Of a stretch of 64,000 nt of DNA, positions 11,001 to 23,700 are shown one piece after another. The position numbers and the translations under genes are program-made. Position 1 is the stretch's first letter, and every line of letters starts with the position of its first letter. The DNA comes from Actinia tenebrosa (Eukaryota > Cnidaria > Anthozoa > Actiniaria > Actiniidae): NCBI RefSeq assembly GCF_009602425.1, contig NW_022258581.1:86579-150578 (forward strand), in the 5' to 3' direction. Under the pieces are notes generated by a model that was given only the letters and a program-made list of their open reading frames with translations, searched no databases and was not told the DNA's origin.

Positions 11001-14000
11001 TTCTAACCCATAGCTTACTAATATTTTCCCTCTTAATTTCATCTTGCTTTTTTAATAACTTTGCATTTTTTTGAAACATTTTTTTTTCTCTAGGGAGGAA
11101 CTCCACCAAAGAAATTGAAGACTTCCATTGATCATGTGGTAAGAAAAAAAATATATAGATATTTTGTGATTCATCAGTCCCAAAAATTGTTGTGCAAAAG
11201 ATAGTAATAAGTTGGATTTGGACAAATTACAATACAATCCAGCATTCATTTTGGCTGTCAGCTTCTTGCTTTCGGTGCAGGCAACAATTTTTGAAATAGG
11301 TGTATAATCAAAGTCCAAGAAAACAGTTAAAATGGCAAATTCTTTGTCTTAATTTGTTTACTTGGGCATTTTGCTGATGATTTACAGCATGTTATTCTTC
11401 TCAATTGAAGCCTGAAAAGGTATGAAAATATATTTTGTTGTGTATCAGATTCAGGATAATGTTGTTGCTGGTACCAAGGTTACAGTCAGTCCTGATGGCC
11501 CTATTAAAGTATCAGCATTTGTGAACACATTACCAAGTCCTAACAGACCAACTATCAGACGTGAGTTGAACTTATAAGAACTAGGAAACATCTACATTAT
11601 TTTATTATATCACCTGAGGACTTAAAATAATAGCTGGCCAGTCTCTGGCTATCAGTTTTAGCTTTGTCACCTAGAGTAACTGTTCAAATAGACTGGCAAG
11701 GCAAAGATTTGGCAGAATAAGTTTTGCAAGGTCGGCTAAAATGACTGGTCAAATTGACAAGCAAGGCAAATATTTAATTACCCTGGGTTCCAGAGGGATT
11801 TTTTTTCCAGATTTACCGACTGAGAGCGGCAAGGCCAGTCAATAAATCAAATCTGCAGGAAAAATCCCTCTGGAACCCTGGGTAATATTTTATAGGATAA
11901 GTTCAAATTCTGGCCAGACAATTGTCTGATGTCAGACACGGTGCTGATCCAAGTTAATGCAGACATTTTCACACAGATTGAATTTGAATTTAGCTTGCTA
12001 AGTTTTGTAGAGGGTTTGAAACAGGAGCAACCATGAAGAGAAAAATCCTCAAATCAAGGGAGAGACCAAACAAATTCTCTACTCGGACATTGTCCTGATA
12101 CTTATGATAAATGGATTCAATGATTGTATTTTTTCAGCTGAAGATATTAATGATGTAGGTTTACCAAAATCTAACTTGTATCCTGCTCTTCCTGTTTCAA
12201 GAACACCATCAACAAGGTAGTAATAAAATCAATTTGTTTTGAGATCTGTGTCAACAGTGATAAGAGTCTGTAATGATAGGGTGTAGGGAGGTGGTAAAGG
12301 CTCCTGGAGTTGAATTCAGATATAGCAATGGATCTAAAACCAAGAAATATTTTAAGAATTTCACTTTGGTGATTTGCAGGGAGACTCCAAAAAGCACTAA
12401 CAGCATCAAAACTGGAAAGAGAAAGAAGGTAAAGTACTGCTTACCATGGTATTTAGCATCGACTAGTCCAACTGTTGGGAAACTTGTTTAAATTTAATAG
12501 TAATAGAATCTTACGCAACGATAAATATCAAGAATGATAACACCAAAACGATGGTGGGCACATGAAAACTGTTTTGAGCATGTACTTGCATCATCATCTT
12601 AGAATCTCCCTCCTGGTCTTGCCATCCTCGTGCGAGGTCTCTAATGTTCCCATGGATGTCAGTCAGTGGATAAATGCTAAACACAGCTTTAATAGGAATC
12701 TTCCGAGGGAATTTTGTCACCTTACTTTTGAAATAATAGTCATAATTTATTTTCATAGTTAACATTCAATTAGCTATCTTACAAAAATGAATAAATCTTT
12801 CATTGTTGTTTTGCAGTCGCATATCTTTTGCTCCAAGACTGTAATCAAGCCAGAATCATGTCAACCAGTAAGGAAACTCTTATAATTCTTTTATATTAAA
12901 ACAAATCTTATCATACTTGATTATTTTCAAGTTGTCCAGCTAGCCTTTGTTTGTGCTTACTATTGGTTATGACATTTAAAAAAATGATGTGCATGTGTCC
13001 AATCCTCTTTGGCCCCACCCGTAAAACTCACTTTTGTATTCAAAAACCGATTCTATTGCCATTCTTAATATTCATATTTTATTTTCTCTTTTTAGTTTTG
13101 AGTTTAAGTTTACCAAAGTTTTTAATTCTAATTCTATCTTTGCTAGTGTGGCAAGAGAATAAAGTTTGGAAAGTTGGCTTTCAAATGCAAAGGTATGGCA
13201 ATATCTATCAAACGTATTGCAACATGGTTGTGCAATCTCCTTGTCCGTCAAAGATTCTTACACCAGTCAGATTTAGATCAGTCAGATGTGCCTGGTCATT
13301 GTATTTGGCTTTTGAGCAGCCATTTTTTTAAATCCTAAATACTCCAGATTCAAATTCTTTGTTCTTCAAGGGTAGCTTCAATTTAATTTTTATTTTATTT
13401 ATTTTGATTATTAATGTATTTCAGTGTAGGTCTGAGGAATTTTAATTTTTTTGTATTGTTGAAGCTGTGCAGTCTTTACAAATACCATTGGTATTTGTGA
13501 ATATTTGTACACTGAAATGAGGCTAACCTGTATAAGTGAGTCTGTGAACAAGAACCACAGCAGTATTAGACTAATAATTATACAATAATTATATATAATT
13601 ATATATAATAATTATTATTGAGAAATGGTTTATTTGGTGATAATTTGACTAGAGCCTTTCTTCACAATGTAAGATTATCCCTTTTTGTCATCCATACATG
13701 TTCAATGTAATTTTCTTTTTATCATAGACTGCCGTGCTGTGTGCCACCCAGACTGCAAAGATGCAGTGCCACTTCCATGTATTCCTTCAAATTTCACTCC
13801 CGGTTCTGGTCAGAAGAGACCGGTAAGGAAAGGTGTCTCTAAGGCTGAATATTTTGGAGGTAAACTAACTTGCTCCCCTTGCTTTCATTTTCAGGAAGAA
13901 ACCATTGACTTTTATGCTCCATCAACAAGTCCAATGATACCTAACATTGTGGTAAGTAATTGGTATCTGTTTGTCTTAAGACCTGGGACCCATGTAACTA

Positions 14001-16190
14001 ACTGCTCAAAAGTTTGTGTCAATCAATAAAGAAGCCCCTAACACTAGTGAAGTGAGCCAAGGGTGTGTCAAGTTGTGAGTCAAGGGTGTATTAAGTTGTG
14101 AAAATGCAGCTACATTTTTAAAGCAATAGTTACTAACCTTTAAGAAAAAGCAAAATTAATTTTCTTGGAACGCAATTAAACCGTAAAACAGGATAAAAAG
14201 AAAGGCCAATTTTTTTGTTCGTTTCTTTTCTTTTCTTTTTATTTATTTCTTTATTTTTTGCATTCAGTTTTCTCCTGTTTATGATGAATTTCAAAAAATG
14301 TCGTTAAGGCTGTGTTATAAAAATCATGGAATTACCATGTTTATGCTAAGGTAAACTAGATTATACTTTCGCCTTAGATCGAATGTGTTCAAGAAATTGA
14401 AAAGCGAGGCCTTACTGAGGTTGGTCTTTACCGTGTCCCAGGGTAAGCGACGTCTTTGTCTCCCTTACTGTATTTTTTCCTCTCTCTTTCTCTCTATCAA
14501 TGAACAATTTATCTTTTTTTTTAACTAATTCCAAAGTGTTTTTCCATTTTATAGTGCTGAGCGCACCGTCAAAGAAATCAAAGAAAAGCTCCTCCACGGA
14601 AAGATGAGAAAATTGGTAATTATTAGACTTTGTCAAATTTATCAAAACGTCACGCTTTCGCGAAAAGAAATGTTAACCCGAACTATAAAGAAATAAAACA
14701 AACCTGTCAAAATATTGTACTTAAGTTTGGCGTTTTCATCTCCACAAGACAAACTCAACAGACAGCTCTTATTGTTTTGACTACTTTTTGATTATTTAAA
14801 AAAAAAAAGATTTATCGATACCGTAATGGTTTTTTCATGGTTAATGTTATTTATAGCATGACGAGAGCGTCGATATCCACGTTATTTGTGGGGTACTGAA
14901 GGACTTCTTTCGTAACCTTGCTGAACCTATCATCACTTATCAGCTTTGGCAGTCATTTACGAGTGCCGCAGGTGAGATATCGTTATTATTAACCCTGGTT
15001 TTCTCTAGCCATGCAAGCAGAAGAGGTCTTGTTACATCAGTTTGAAAATAGGCTCAAAGCAAGCACAAACTCAGGGATCAAAATCTTCCCTTGCGTTTGC
15101 GCTAGCGCTTGTGCTTGCATCCCGAGAAAAAAGCGGTTTACATATGAACTTGAAAGTCAAACAATAGTCACCCAATCCAACGATATGAAATTATTTATTC
15201 ATCGTTAGTTTTAATATTGTCTTAATTATCGACAGCTAGTCAAGATGATATTGATAGCAGCAGTGCACTATACCAGGCAGTAAGCGAGCTTCCCCAAGCC
15301 AACAGAGATACACTGGCGTTTTTGGTTACGCATCTTCAGAGGTTCGTACGATCAGCTATCTACTTCTTTCTGGATTCTATCTTTCTAAGATGTTCTTTGG
15401 GGCAATAATTTATGACTGATCTTGAACCCTTTCTATTTGATCCCCCTTCGTATAACATAATAATTCTTAATTAATATTAATGCATGTATTTTAGGGTCTC
15501 TCAGTGCCACGAATGCAAAATGACCGTCCAGAACTTATCCAAAGTGTTTGGTCCTACATTAGTCGGGCACTCAACGCCCAATATCGAGCCAATTGACATG
15601 TTACGGGAAGTGAAATTACAACCACCTGTCTTGGAGAAATTACTCGCTATGCCTGTCGACTACTGGAACCAGTTTTTGAACGTTGACGAAAATCTGCGCT
15701 CCCCACCCTACAACCCTAATACTCACCGATCAGACGGCACCCCCCTGACCCCAGAGTGCAGACCAGGTATGACGTCCACATGAAATGCTATTTCTCTTAA
15801 GTTATTTTTAAATCAATAGTTCATTCAATTCTCATTTTCGTAAAATTAAAACGAGTCTTTAAATAAATGCATGAAATAAATCTCACCAATAATTGTTTTC
15901 ACCAGTGCCTCAAAGCATGCTTGGACCGATATCTGCGACTCCCGGAAAAGGATCCGTGAAAAAGAAGGGAAGTTTTCTCTCTCGAACGCCACTTACACCA
16001 AGGTAATTACTCCAATACCCCCCATTATTTTTTTAGGACTTCCCTATGATTCTAACCTGTTTCTATCTAGATCATTTCTGGCAGTTCTAAATCCGCCAAC
16101 TTTCCCTTTCTTCTCCACAGGTTCGGAAGCAAGTCTAAAGTCCCGAATAAGCGACCAACACACTTTTTCGCTTCTCCTATGTTGAAGTAA
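8086..16190 (+). CDS. RACGAP1: Rac GTPase-activating protein 1 (MgcRacGAP/CYK-4), complete
   Basis: This is the centralspindlin subunit that binds the kinesin MKLP1 at the spindle midzone and directs RhoA activation for cytokinesis. Exons: 8086-8164, 8336-8436, 8564-8604, 8725-8785, 9607-9831, 10305-10349, 10909-10941, 11094-11138, 11449-11560, 12138-12216, 12380-12428, 12817-12867, 13147-13192, 13728-13822, 13895-13951, 14378-14442, 14555-14615, 14857-14971, 15236-15341, 15495-15766, 15906-16002, 16121-16190. All phases agree, giving 634 residues (human 632). An N-terminal coiled coil includes [22 protein letters not shown]1 zinc domain starts near H292 with all ligands visible ([28 protein letters not shown]). 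The RhoGAP domain has arginine finger R392 in GLYRVPG, then [11 protein letters not shown] and KVFGPTL. The C-terminus is [11 protein letters not shown]. An in-frame ATG at 8071 could add five residues; 8086 gives [10 protein letters not shown]. Confidence 0.97.
9310..9470 (+). repeat. SINE 3'-body fragment
   Basis: It shares CCAACATGCTAAATTCCAAT and the 3' terminus TTTCAGGGTTCAATAAAG with the copy at 36728. The tRNA head is missing. It lies in RACGAP1 intron 4. Confidence 0.7.
10011..10144. mobile_element. 134-bp MITE with perfect 16-bp TIRs (CAGGGCCCAGTTGTAC)
   Basis: The left end CAGGGCCCAGTTGTAC is the exact reverse complement of the right end GTACAACTGGGCCCTG. Inside, GTGGATAGTGCTATC and TTATCCAC give further internal symmetry. 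The CAGGG..CCCTG termini are hAT-like, but I find no clean 8-bp target duplication. It lies in RACGAP1 intron 5. Confidence 0.85.
11779..11884. mobile_element. Short MITE with about 26-bp inverted ends
   Basis: TACCCTGGGTTCCAGAGGGA at the left pairs with TCCCTCTGGAACCCTGGGTA at the right with one mismatch. The interior is only about 55 bp and has no coding potential. It lies in RACGAP1 intron 9. Confidence 0.82.
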
Positions 16191-18795
16191 TTGCAAGCAA
16201 AGATGGCGTAGAAATTCTTTAATATTATAAAATTCTAATGCATGTAGATCCCTTAAATGTTAGACAACTTTGACATTATCTAAACCATCTACGATGTTTT
16301 ATATATTTCCTTTGTTATAGTAATACACTTTTTTGTTGTTTTTTTCTTTTTTTAGATCCTAAAATAATCGATATTTAGTTACCAGTTGGGTGTATAATGC
16401 TCAACATAGATTTGGCGCTAAGTGGTAAAATATTTGGCCATGACCACCGCAAAAATAAGTAACTGTCGAACTTGGAAATTAAAATACTGTTTGATTGGAA
16501 AGTCATAAATTATGACCTTTTTAAAAATATTTACATCCTACATAACACCAAGAATAAATGAATTACTAGAATTATATTTTGAGGAAGACAATTTTCCTCT
16601 TGAACGTGCTTCCTGTCAAGCAAAAGCTTGGGAATCCGCCTACAATTTTGTACCTTAGTTTTTACTGACGATAACTATTGGCTATCTATTTGCCACTGTA
16701 TTCAATATGCAATAAGCTTTGAATGTTATTGTGACTTAAAATATAAGAGAATATCAAAAGACACAGTATTTTATACCTTAAATCTATTTTCTAAAGTCTG
16801 TCTGGGGCATATGGCGAACGCGAGTGTATTGTTCTTAGAAGATAGCATCATAATCTTCAGCAGCTGTTTTATAGCGATCAATATTTGACCCAGTATTTTG
16901 CGAAAGGAAACAGTACGAAGCAGGAATAAGGCGATGGTACGGTCTGGGATTGGTGATTGTTGTTAAAGGCTGCCTCGCTTTTAATCAGATTCTACCAATG
17001 AAATTCCAATGTAAAATTATTGCTATAAGCTATGCTCGACTTCTCATAAACGCAAAATACCCGATATTATTGAAGGATGTGGCGCGAATTTCATCCATCA
17101 TCAACCATAGAGAAGTCGGATGCTGTTATTATAAACAGCATCCGACTTTTCTTCTTTTCTTCAATGCGAGCAAGCATTTCTGGACAAAGGTTTTCATATC
17201 TTTTCTCCGTCCAAAAGGGATTATACCTTTAACATTTTGACAAAAAGAGAACCATTTGCATCACTGAGAGAGGAACTGTCTAGTAAAACATGTAATTGTT
17301 TATACGGGGGTTGTTTGAGTCTAGTGAAGAATACCAATCCAGTATTCAAATCCTCGCCGAAAAAGGCTTTCCCTTGACAACCACAGCTTAAAGAGGACAA
17401 GAGTTGCTTTAAATGACAATAATTGACTCTTTTATGAGAAAATTGATCAAGAGAAAAGAACTGCTCAAAGGATCTATACCTAGTCAAACTCAAGGGCTGA
17501 TCAATGCGCTCACCTTTCTTGTTCAAGGATACTCCTTTATCGATTATGAAGAACTTGCATTTATTTTAGTTTATATTTATTGTCCTTTAGTCATTGTCGA
17601 ACCAGTTCAATTCGAGCGCTTTTTCTCAGAATTGGTTGCTTGATTTGGATAGTATGAGGCAAGGGCATTTACTAAGACATTGTGCTAAACCGTCAGGTCT
17701 GATAAAATATTTTTCTAGCTTTTATACATTAATGGAATTAAGTGAAAAAAGCACACGCCATGTGATTGAATCGGTGCTCGAATGAATGGCCAAGACGATA
17801 TGAAGAAGTAGTTGGCAAATTAAGTCGTAAAATGTTTGAATCCTTTAATTTAATGCCTAACAACAAACAATACCCTATACTAGCGATTTTTGACCTTTGA
17901 TTACCATACTCGTCTAAACTCCTTTGTTGGTTTACCCTGAAGTGTGACGGGTTGAAAATTGGTCCAATGAAGGATTGAAAAGTCCTCTCAGTTAATCATC
18001 AACTTTCGTCCGTCTAAGCCGAAAAATCATTGAACTCGGAGGCGAATGGTAATAACTTGAACGACTACAATCTAAAGTCATTGCTCGCTCCTTTTCTGTA
18101 AAACCATGGATATAATTTACTTTTAGATAACAAAAAATATTTTACCCGTCAAGGAAAGTCCTTACCGAGAAAAGGTACATGCATTTGGATGAAAACATGT
18201 CATTTGTTACTAATCTGATTGGCATTCTATAAATTGATCAGAGCAGAGGCAATAGAGAATATGACAACTTGAGCACGAATAAGGACATAGATATAGATAT
18301 CATTTAGAGACCGCATTTTCTCCATCAAAACACATGGATAAAGTGCTTATACTCGTAGCTGGCAACTCTGGACTGCTGAGGCCCATCGCGTACGAGTGAT
18401 AACAACACCGACACCTCTCGACCAATCACTTCTCGTTATGCTGCCTTCCGCCAATCATGATTCACGTTTACAGGCTATTGACCTGAGCGGCAAACGAGGT
18501 GTGCTTTGAGATTTGGGTAAGTTTTGAAGAGTCGGTAGTGGGGGAACCTAGAGTCGACTACGCGAGAACCCATATTCAGCCCTCTAGGAACGCATCAACC
18601 CCGTCCTTGCCCAACAGGAGCTTCACAGCCAAGAATGTAAACAACTGGGTCCAAAACGCTTCCAGCAGATCGCTTCTACAATCGTTCAAATCCAGAGAAG
18701 ACTATAATTCTGTATCATAGTTGATGCTTTATGATTTACTCCTGGTAACAGCAAAATTTTCAAAGCTAACTAGAGAATTGTGAAGTCAGTCAGTC
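16191..18795. other. RACGAP1 3' UTR and spacer to SKIDA1-like gene
   Basis: I see no convincing gene on either strand. A perfect 15-bp stem with a 6-base loop lies at 17113-17148 (AAGTCGGATGCTGTT, its reverse complement, then TTTTCTTCTTTTC). The last few hundred bases before 18796 should contain the SKIDA1-like promoter and 5' UTR; short open frames there (for example around 18499-18720) have no recognisable domain. Confidence 0.5.
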
Positions 18796-20778
18796 ATGGA
18801 GGAGAGTGGAGAGCCTAACGAAGTCTCTAAGGAGCAAGAAAGTTGTGGTAGAGTTAGTTTTCGTGAGGCTGACCTAGCATATCTCGTGATTGATAAAGAG
18901 AGAATGTTCCCGTTAGCGGAATTGCTTGCAAGTCTGTTCAACAATACGGCCCGGACTACGTTATTCACAAGAATGGAAAAAATCGATACTCGCAGACATT
19001 TTTGCAATGCAGAAGAAATTAAGTTGCTTAAAACGGTGAATGGGATCCATGGATCTTCGGCCATTTGTACCCTAATTCCTGAAGCAGATGTCAAGAAATA
19101 CTGTGGCGTGTATGTTGATCGAACTATAGATCTGAAGCAGTTCGCTAAAGGCAAGAAAACAAGAAAATTAACAGCCAAGGATAAAGGATCTAGGAAGAGC
19201 AAAGTTTCAGAATCTAGCAAATCAACGAGTGCAGTCAATAATGACGAAGAAAATCAGATGGCAAGGAACACTAGTGACGACAAAGATAACATTATTAACC
19301 CGTTGAAGAAAAAAATACGAAATACTAGCAGTAAGCGGAGGGTAAACGGTGAAGCTAAAGTGAAAGACTCAAGGAAAGAACAAAACAAGCTTTCTAACAA
19401 CGAATCGCAAGCGTTACTTGGCAAAGTATTGGACGGTAAAGATTCGCAGTTGCTTAGTTTATCCGAACATGTGACTAATGGCACACAAACCGTTTCTTTG
19501 TTGAGCGAACCTGTGGTTAAACCAAGAAACAAGAGGAAGGCAAAGGATTGCAAGAACCATATCGAACAAAACAAAAGACCTCGAGACACAGATGAAGTAC
19601 TCAACACGCTCTATCCGTCTTCGAAACCTTCGACAGAGAACAGTGACGGCAACGAAGGAGAAGTGGATAGCCGTTGTTCGTCGACGGTCAGCTTAGAAAA
19701 TTCGCACAGCTCTTGTTTAAACCAGTGTTTAACTAATGCAAATTCAGAAATTTTATTTTCTGATTCTTCGTCAAATGACAGTGGTTTCGGTTCAACTGCA
19801 ACCCTTGGCTCGACATGTAGAGAAACATCAAGTTCGTCAGCGGCAAGGGGCAAACCCAACGAAAAGCTAGGTTTAGCAATGCCCAAGAAAATAAAATTAA
19901 CTCTGCCCTCTCCAACAAAACTAGACAAAAATAAAGCAACGAAAAGAATAAAGCTACAAAAAGGACTTGATTGTAAAAACATGAGTAAACAAGTCGATCC
20001 TAGCTTATCACCCCCAGCGTTAGTAATAAAGAGACAAAATAACACTTGGCAAGTTGAAACTAAGACAGAAATTGAATCGAAAGCAAAGATTCCAAGGAAA
20101 ATTCTTAAAACTGCGAAGAAAAAGCTGAAATGGTCGTCGGCAGAAACACTGAAGTGTCGGGCGCTACATTTAGAAAATGGAACTTCAAATGGACAGACCA
20201 TGTCGAAAAACGAAAGGCGTAAGAAACAACAGTTTTCCGACAAGGCGAACGGAGCGCTCAGTGAGGAGAGGAATGCAGTCAAAAAGAAAAGGATGGGGCA
20301 AAAGAGACCGAGGAATGGAGCACTTTTGCAAGGTTCAACTTTAGACCCTTTTACAGCAAGCAATGATCCAATGACTAATTTTTATTTGAAAGGCAAAAAC
20401 AAAGGCTTGGCTAGGAAATCAGGAAGAAAGAAGGACAAACATTCTGAAAAAATGCGGATATCCCAGACTTTGGATAAAGTTAAGGTAGCGCATTCATCGA
20501 ATATTGCCATGACAACGAGCGCAGGATCTTCTCTAACTTCAAGCAGCAAACGAATTTCCAATGCAAGTAAAACTTTTAAAGTAAATAAGAATTTCAAATT
20601 CATGAGTTCATTCTCTGGATTTCCATTTCTTAGTATGAGAGATGGAGACTTGAGTCCTACTTATAGTATGTCTGTTCCAGATAATATCAAAAAACCTTCA
20701 TCACTTCCACTTTGGAAATGGCACTTAGGAGCACCAGTTGTTAGACATGATCCCAAGGGAAAATCAAATTTTACTTAA
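18796..20778 (+). CDS. SKIDA1: SKIDA1-like Ski/Sno/Dac-domain protein, intronless
   Basis: One uninterrupted frame of 660 residues. Residues about 18-108 match the Ski/Sno/Dac domain of vertebrate SKIDA1 as I recall it: LAYLVIDKERMF, ARTTLFTRMEKI, RRHFCNAEEIKLLKTVNGI, and CTLIPEADVKKYCG aligned to a CTL..DV segment. The middle is low-complexity, rich in Lys, Ser and Asn, with many basic clusters that would act as nuclear localisation signals (KKKIR, NKRPR, KKKRMGQKRPR). The C-terminus has a compact hydrophobic patch, GDLSPTYSMSVPDN then LPLWKWHLGAPVV, which I believe resembles the conserved end of SKIDA1/EPOP proteins associated with PRC2. Vertebrate SKIDA1 also has a single coding exon. A chromatin-associated nuclear role is inferred. 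The start at 18796 gives MEESGEPNEVS, just ahead of the domain. Confidence 0.85.
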   Translation: MEESGEPNEVSKEQESCGRVSFREADLAYLVIDKERMFPLAELLASLFNNTARTTLFTRMEKIDTRRHFCNAEEIKLLKTVNGIHGSSAICTLIPEADVKKYCGVYVDRTIDLKQFAKGKKTRKLTAKDKGSRKSKVSESSKSTSAVNNDEENQMARNTSDDKDNIINPLKKKIRNTSSKRRVNGEAKVKDSRKEQNKLSNNESQALLGKVLDGKDSQLLSLSEHVTNGTQTVSLLSEPVVKPRNKRKAKDCKNHIEQNKRPRDTDEVLNTLYPSSKPSTENSDGNEGEVDSRCSSTVSLENSHSSCLNQCLTNANSEILFSDSSSNDSGFGSTATLGSTCRETSSSSAARGKPNEKLGLAMPKKIKLTLPSPTKLDKNKATKRIKLQKGLDCKNMSKQVDPSLSPPALVIKRQNNTWQVETKTEIESKAKIPRKILKTAKKKLKWSSAETLKCRALHLENGTSNGQTMSKNERRKKQQFSDKANGALSEERNAVKKKRMGQKRPRNGALLQGSTLDPFTASNDPMTNFYLKGKNKGLARKSGRKKDKHSEKMRISQTLDKVKVAHSSNIAMTTSAGSSLTSSSKRISNASKTFKVNKNFKFMSSFSGFPFLSMRDGDLSPTYSMSVPDNIKKPSSLPLWKWHLGAPVVRHDPKGKSNFT

Positions 20779-23700
20779 GTAGAAACAGTAGCCAAACATT
20801 AGACAAAGAAGCTATAGTTCTCAGCGGCTCAACATGTTTGTATGATATACACCACTCAACCTGCAACACATGTCTAGAGACAACAGTGATAAATCCCATA
20901 CAGTCTCTTATACATTGCTAAGATGCTTTCATAATATATTCAGCTCTAATGCTCTGAATCTTACTAGAAGATTTTGATTTTTCCTATGATTATTAATATG
21001 AAATGACAATTGCATGTTGTTTTGGCTTGATCTAATACCAACAAGCTCAATTTAGCTATTCATTGAAAGACATTTATACTCTGTGCAGTCATAATTTTGC
21101 CTTTTATAACCCATTTACTGATGATCGCATACAAACTTCAGTTATGTTATTTATATATATATATATAACAGTTATGAAATTCATTATCACAATATCATTG
21201 CTACATTGCAAACCATCTTTCTAGCAAGTATCTCTAAATTATATAATTTTTCAGCTTAGAAAATTTCACAACATTGAACAGCATAATTGTTGATCTTTTT
21301 CCTTAAAGAAAGATAATTCTTGTATCCTCTGTATAGAAATCCTTTGAAGTAAATAAGATTTCTGTCTTGTCTAGATTATAATGAACAAAATTGTTTACGA
21401 TTTACAACATCTGAATCTGCACTAGACTGCATAGCTTTGAAATGGCTTTTTCAGTGGCAGGAATGTATTTAATGATTTTAAGTAATATTCTTGAAGTTAA
21501 TTTAAGATAGCTTGCGTTTAACGTTTAGTTAAATATCAAGAATTTGAATCGTTTATATGGCTTTACAACCTTGCTCCTCGTTCTGCTTTGTTCTCCACTC
21601 GATCTGCCTGCGTTTACATGTAACTAGGGCAACTTTGTCACACTTTTTGGACCTTGTACTTCATATTAAACTATCAAAACTTTAGACATAAAATTGGAAG
21701 ATCTTACGTAGACTGTGAATTAATATTAAGATCGTAAATTGTTTGGATAAGCAGTCTACGCGGTCACATACGGTGTGGAAAGTTCGTCTTGATGAGCTTG
21801 ACTATTAAAGTTCTAGTTGTTCAAATGTGAAACACATGAGTACTATTAAATGGTTTAAATAAATTGGAGGGCTTGAAGTGTAAATAGACCGGCACTAAGA
21901 CCATATCAGTTTTTTAAAACTTTTTCAAACAATAATTTTCAAAATTTGTATATGTAAATGAAACTGTAGAAGACACGCACTGATAATATAAAACTCATGC
22001 GATATTGACTGGCAGCGTAACTTTATTTTAGTACTGCAATAATTATTCTTATCGAAGTTATAATTTTTTCTAACTTATTCTTCTTGATAACAAAAAAAAG
22101 CATGGTTCAATCACTTTATATTATTATGTAACATCATGAGTGAGTGAGTGAGTTATATTATACTGATTTATTGAATTCTATGGAATTTGTCGAAGCCTTC
22201 TTTCTCCTTCGTCCCTTTGATCTGATAGCAAAGAAAATTCAGTGATTTTTATTTCACAATTTAAAAGTAAATTCAGTGATTCATATTTCACAATTTAAAG
22301 GGTAAGTTGAATTTCGTTTTTTCAAGCAGTAAGCCGAAATAATTGGTCACTTGCGCCACCAAAGCAAAACCTATTCCGCCGGCCACGTGACGTGTGTGAT
22401 TATAATCATATTATACCAAGGCATACATACATACATGCATACATATACGGCTTCTTGTCAAAGAAACTGCTCAAATACTGTCGGGATTCTATGTTAATAA
22501 CCAAACTTTTAGACATTATACAATATTTTCCTGGGATTTTCATCTCCTGGTGCAAAGATTCTAAAAATTGTTCTAAAATGATTAACCCCGGGGAAACTAC
22601 TTAGACTACAGATGGTTTTTTGACGTAGGCCACCCAGTGAAGACGACAAGACGCTTAAGCATAAAATTGCTTCTTAGTTAGACCGCTTTACATGTAAACT
22701 CGTGCTAAGTATCACATAAAAGTTAGAGCTATAGCTTTTTTAGTTTCACACGCGTGGAATGACAAACAGTGGCTTCACTGCCCGTGGCGTTTGTGGTGGC
22801 TGGAGTGAGACTAAGTTGATGTTCCGATATACATTTTATCTATTGAAATTTTTCATAATTATTTGTCTTTCCTTTAATATTTCAGACTACTAATTTCACG
22901 AGAAAATCAAAAAGACATTAACATAGCGCACAGCATAAGTGTTAGTGTTTTGGGTTGCCTGTGGTTTAGCTACCACAGGTACTCCTATAAAGCAAGCGCC
23001 CGCCTGTAAAAATAACCGAGAATTTCAATGCCGAATCGGGGAAAACCGCGTAGCATAGGATGATACGATCATATCTGGTTAACATATTATTCTAAGATCA
23101 TCGCAGGCTGATGTTTTCAGGGCATCAGTTATAAGCTATTCCGAGGTAAGGTAAAACTGGGTCGAGTTGACATCGCAGTGCGTTGTGAGACTGTTTTAGG
23201 GAACCAAATAGACAATTTCTTGCGGGAAAAACTCGATCCAGTTTTTTTTTTTTTTTTTTTTTTTTTTTTGTCGAGCTCGGATGGTGGTCTGAATAGAATC
23301 GTGGCGTGCGGATTGATTGGCAACTACAGTCAGCATAATGACAACATCGCGGCTCAGTTGTCCAGTCAGAACAATGTTTCGTTATTTCCTATCCTTCACT
23401 GGCTTGGCATCGTAAAAGCGAGTATTTCCAAAGCGGAGTCACGAGGAGTTTTTTTTTCGAGGAAGGGGGGTGGCAGGGTCGGACGTAAACCAATTTAAAA
23501 AAGAAAGGCAATTGTAGATAGGGGAGGCGCCAATTTTAGCAATGGTAGGATCTAGGTGGCAAGTACGTCGGAGCGGATTTTTATAGTGTGCTCCTACGAA
23601 AATATCAAAGATTTGTCACTAGTATGACGAGTTTTAGTCTAAGATGGTTGGAAATTTTAATGCGGAGCATTGTTCGTTTCTTTCGTTTCTCCATGCCCCC

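Noticed and set aside
17413-17785. Two overlapping frames in the RACGAP1-SKIDA1 spacer
   Set aside because: No domain, no splice sites and no similarity to anything I recognise.
19611-20363. Long - strand frame (250 codons)
   Set aside because: A shadow of the SKIDA1-like coding exon; the + strand product has a recognisable domain and the - strand frame has none.
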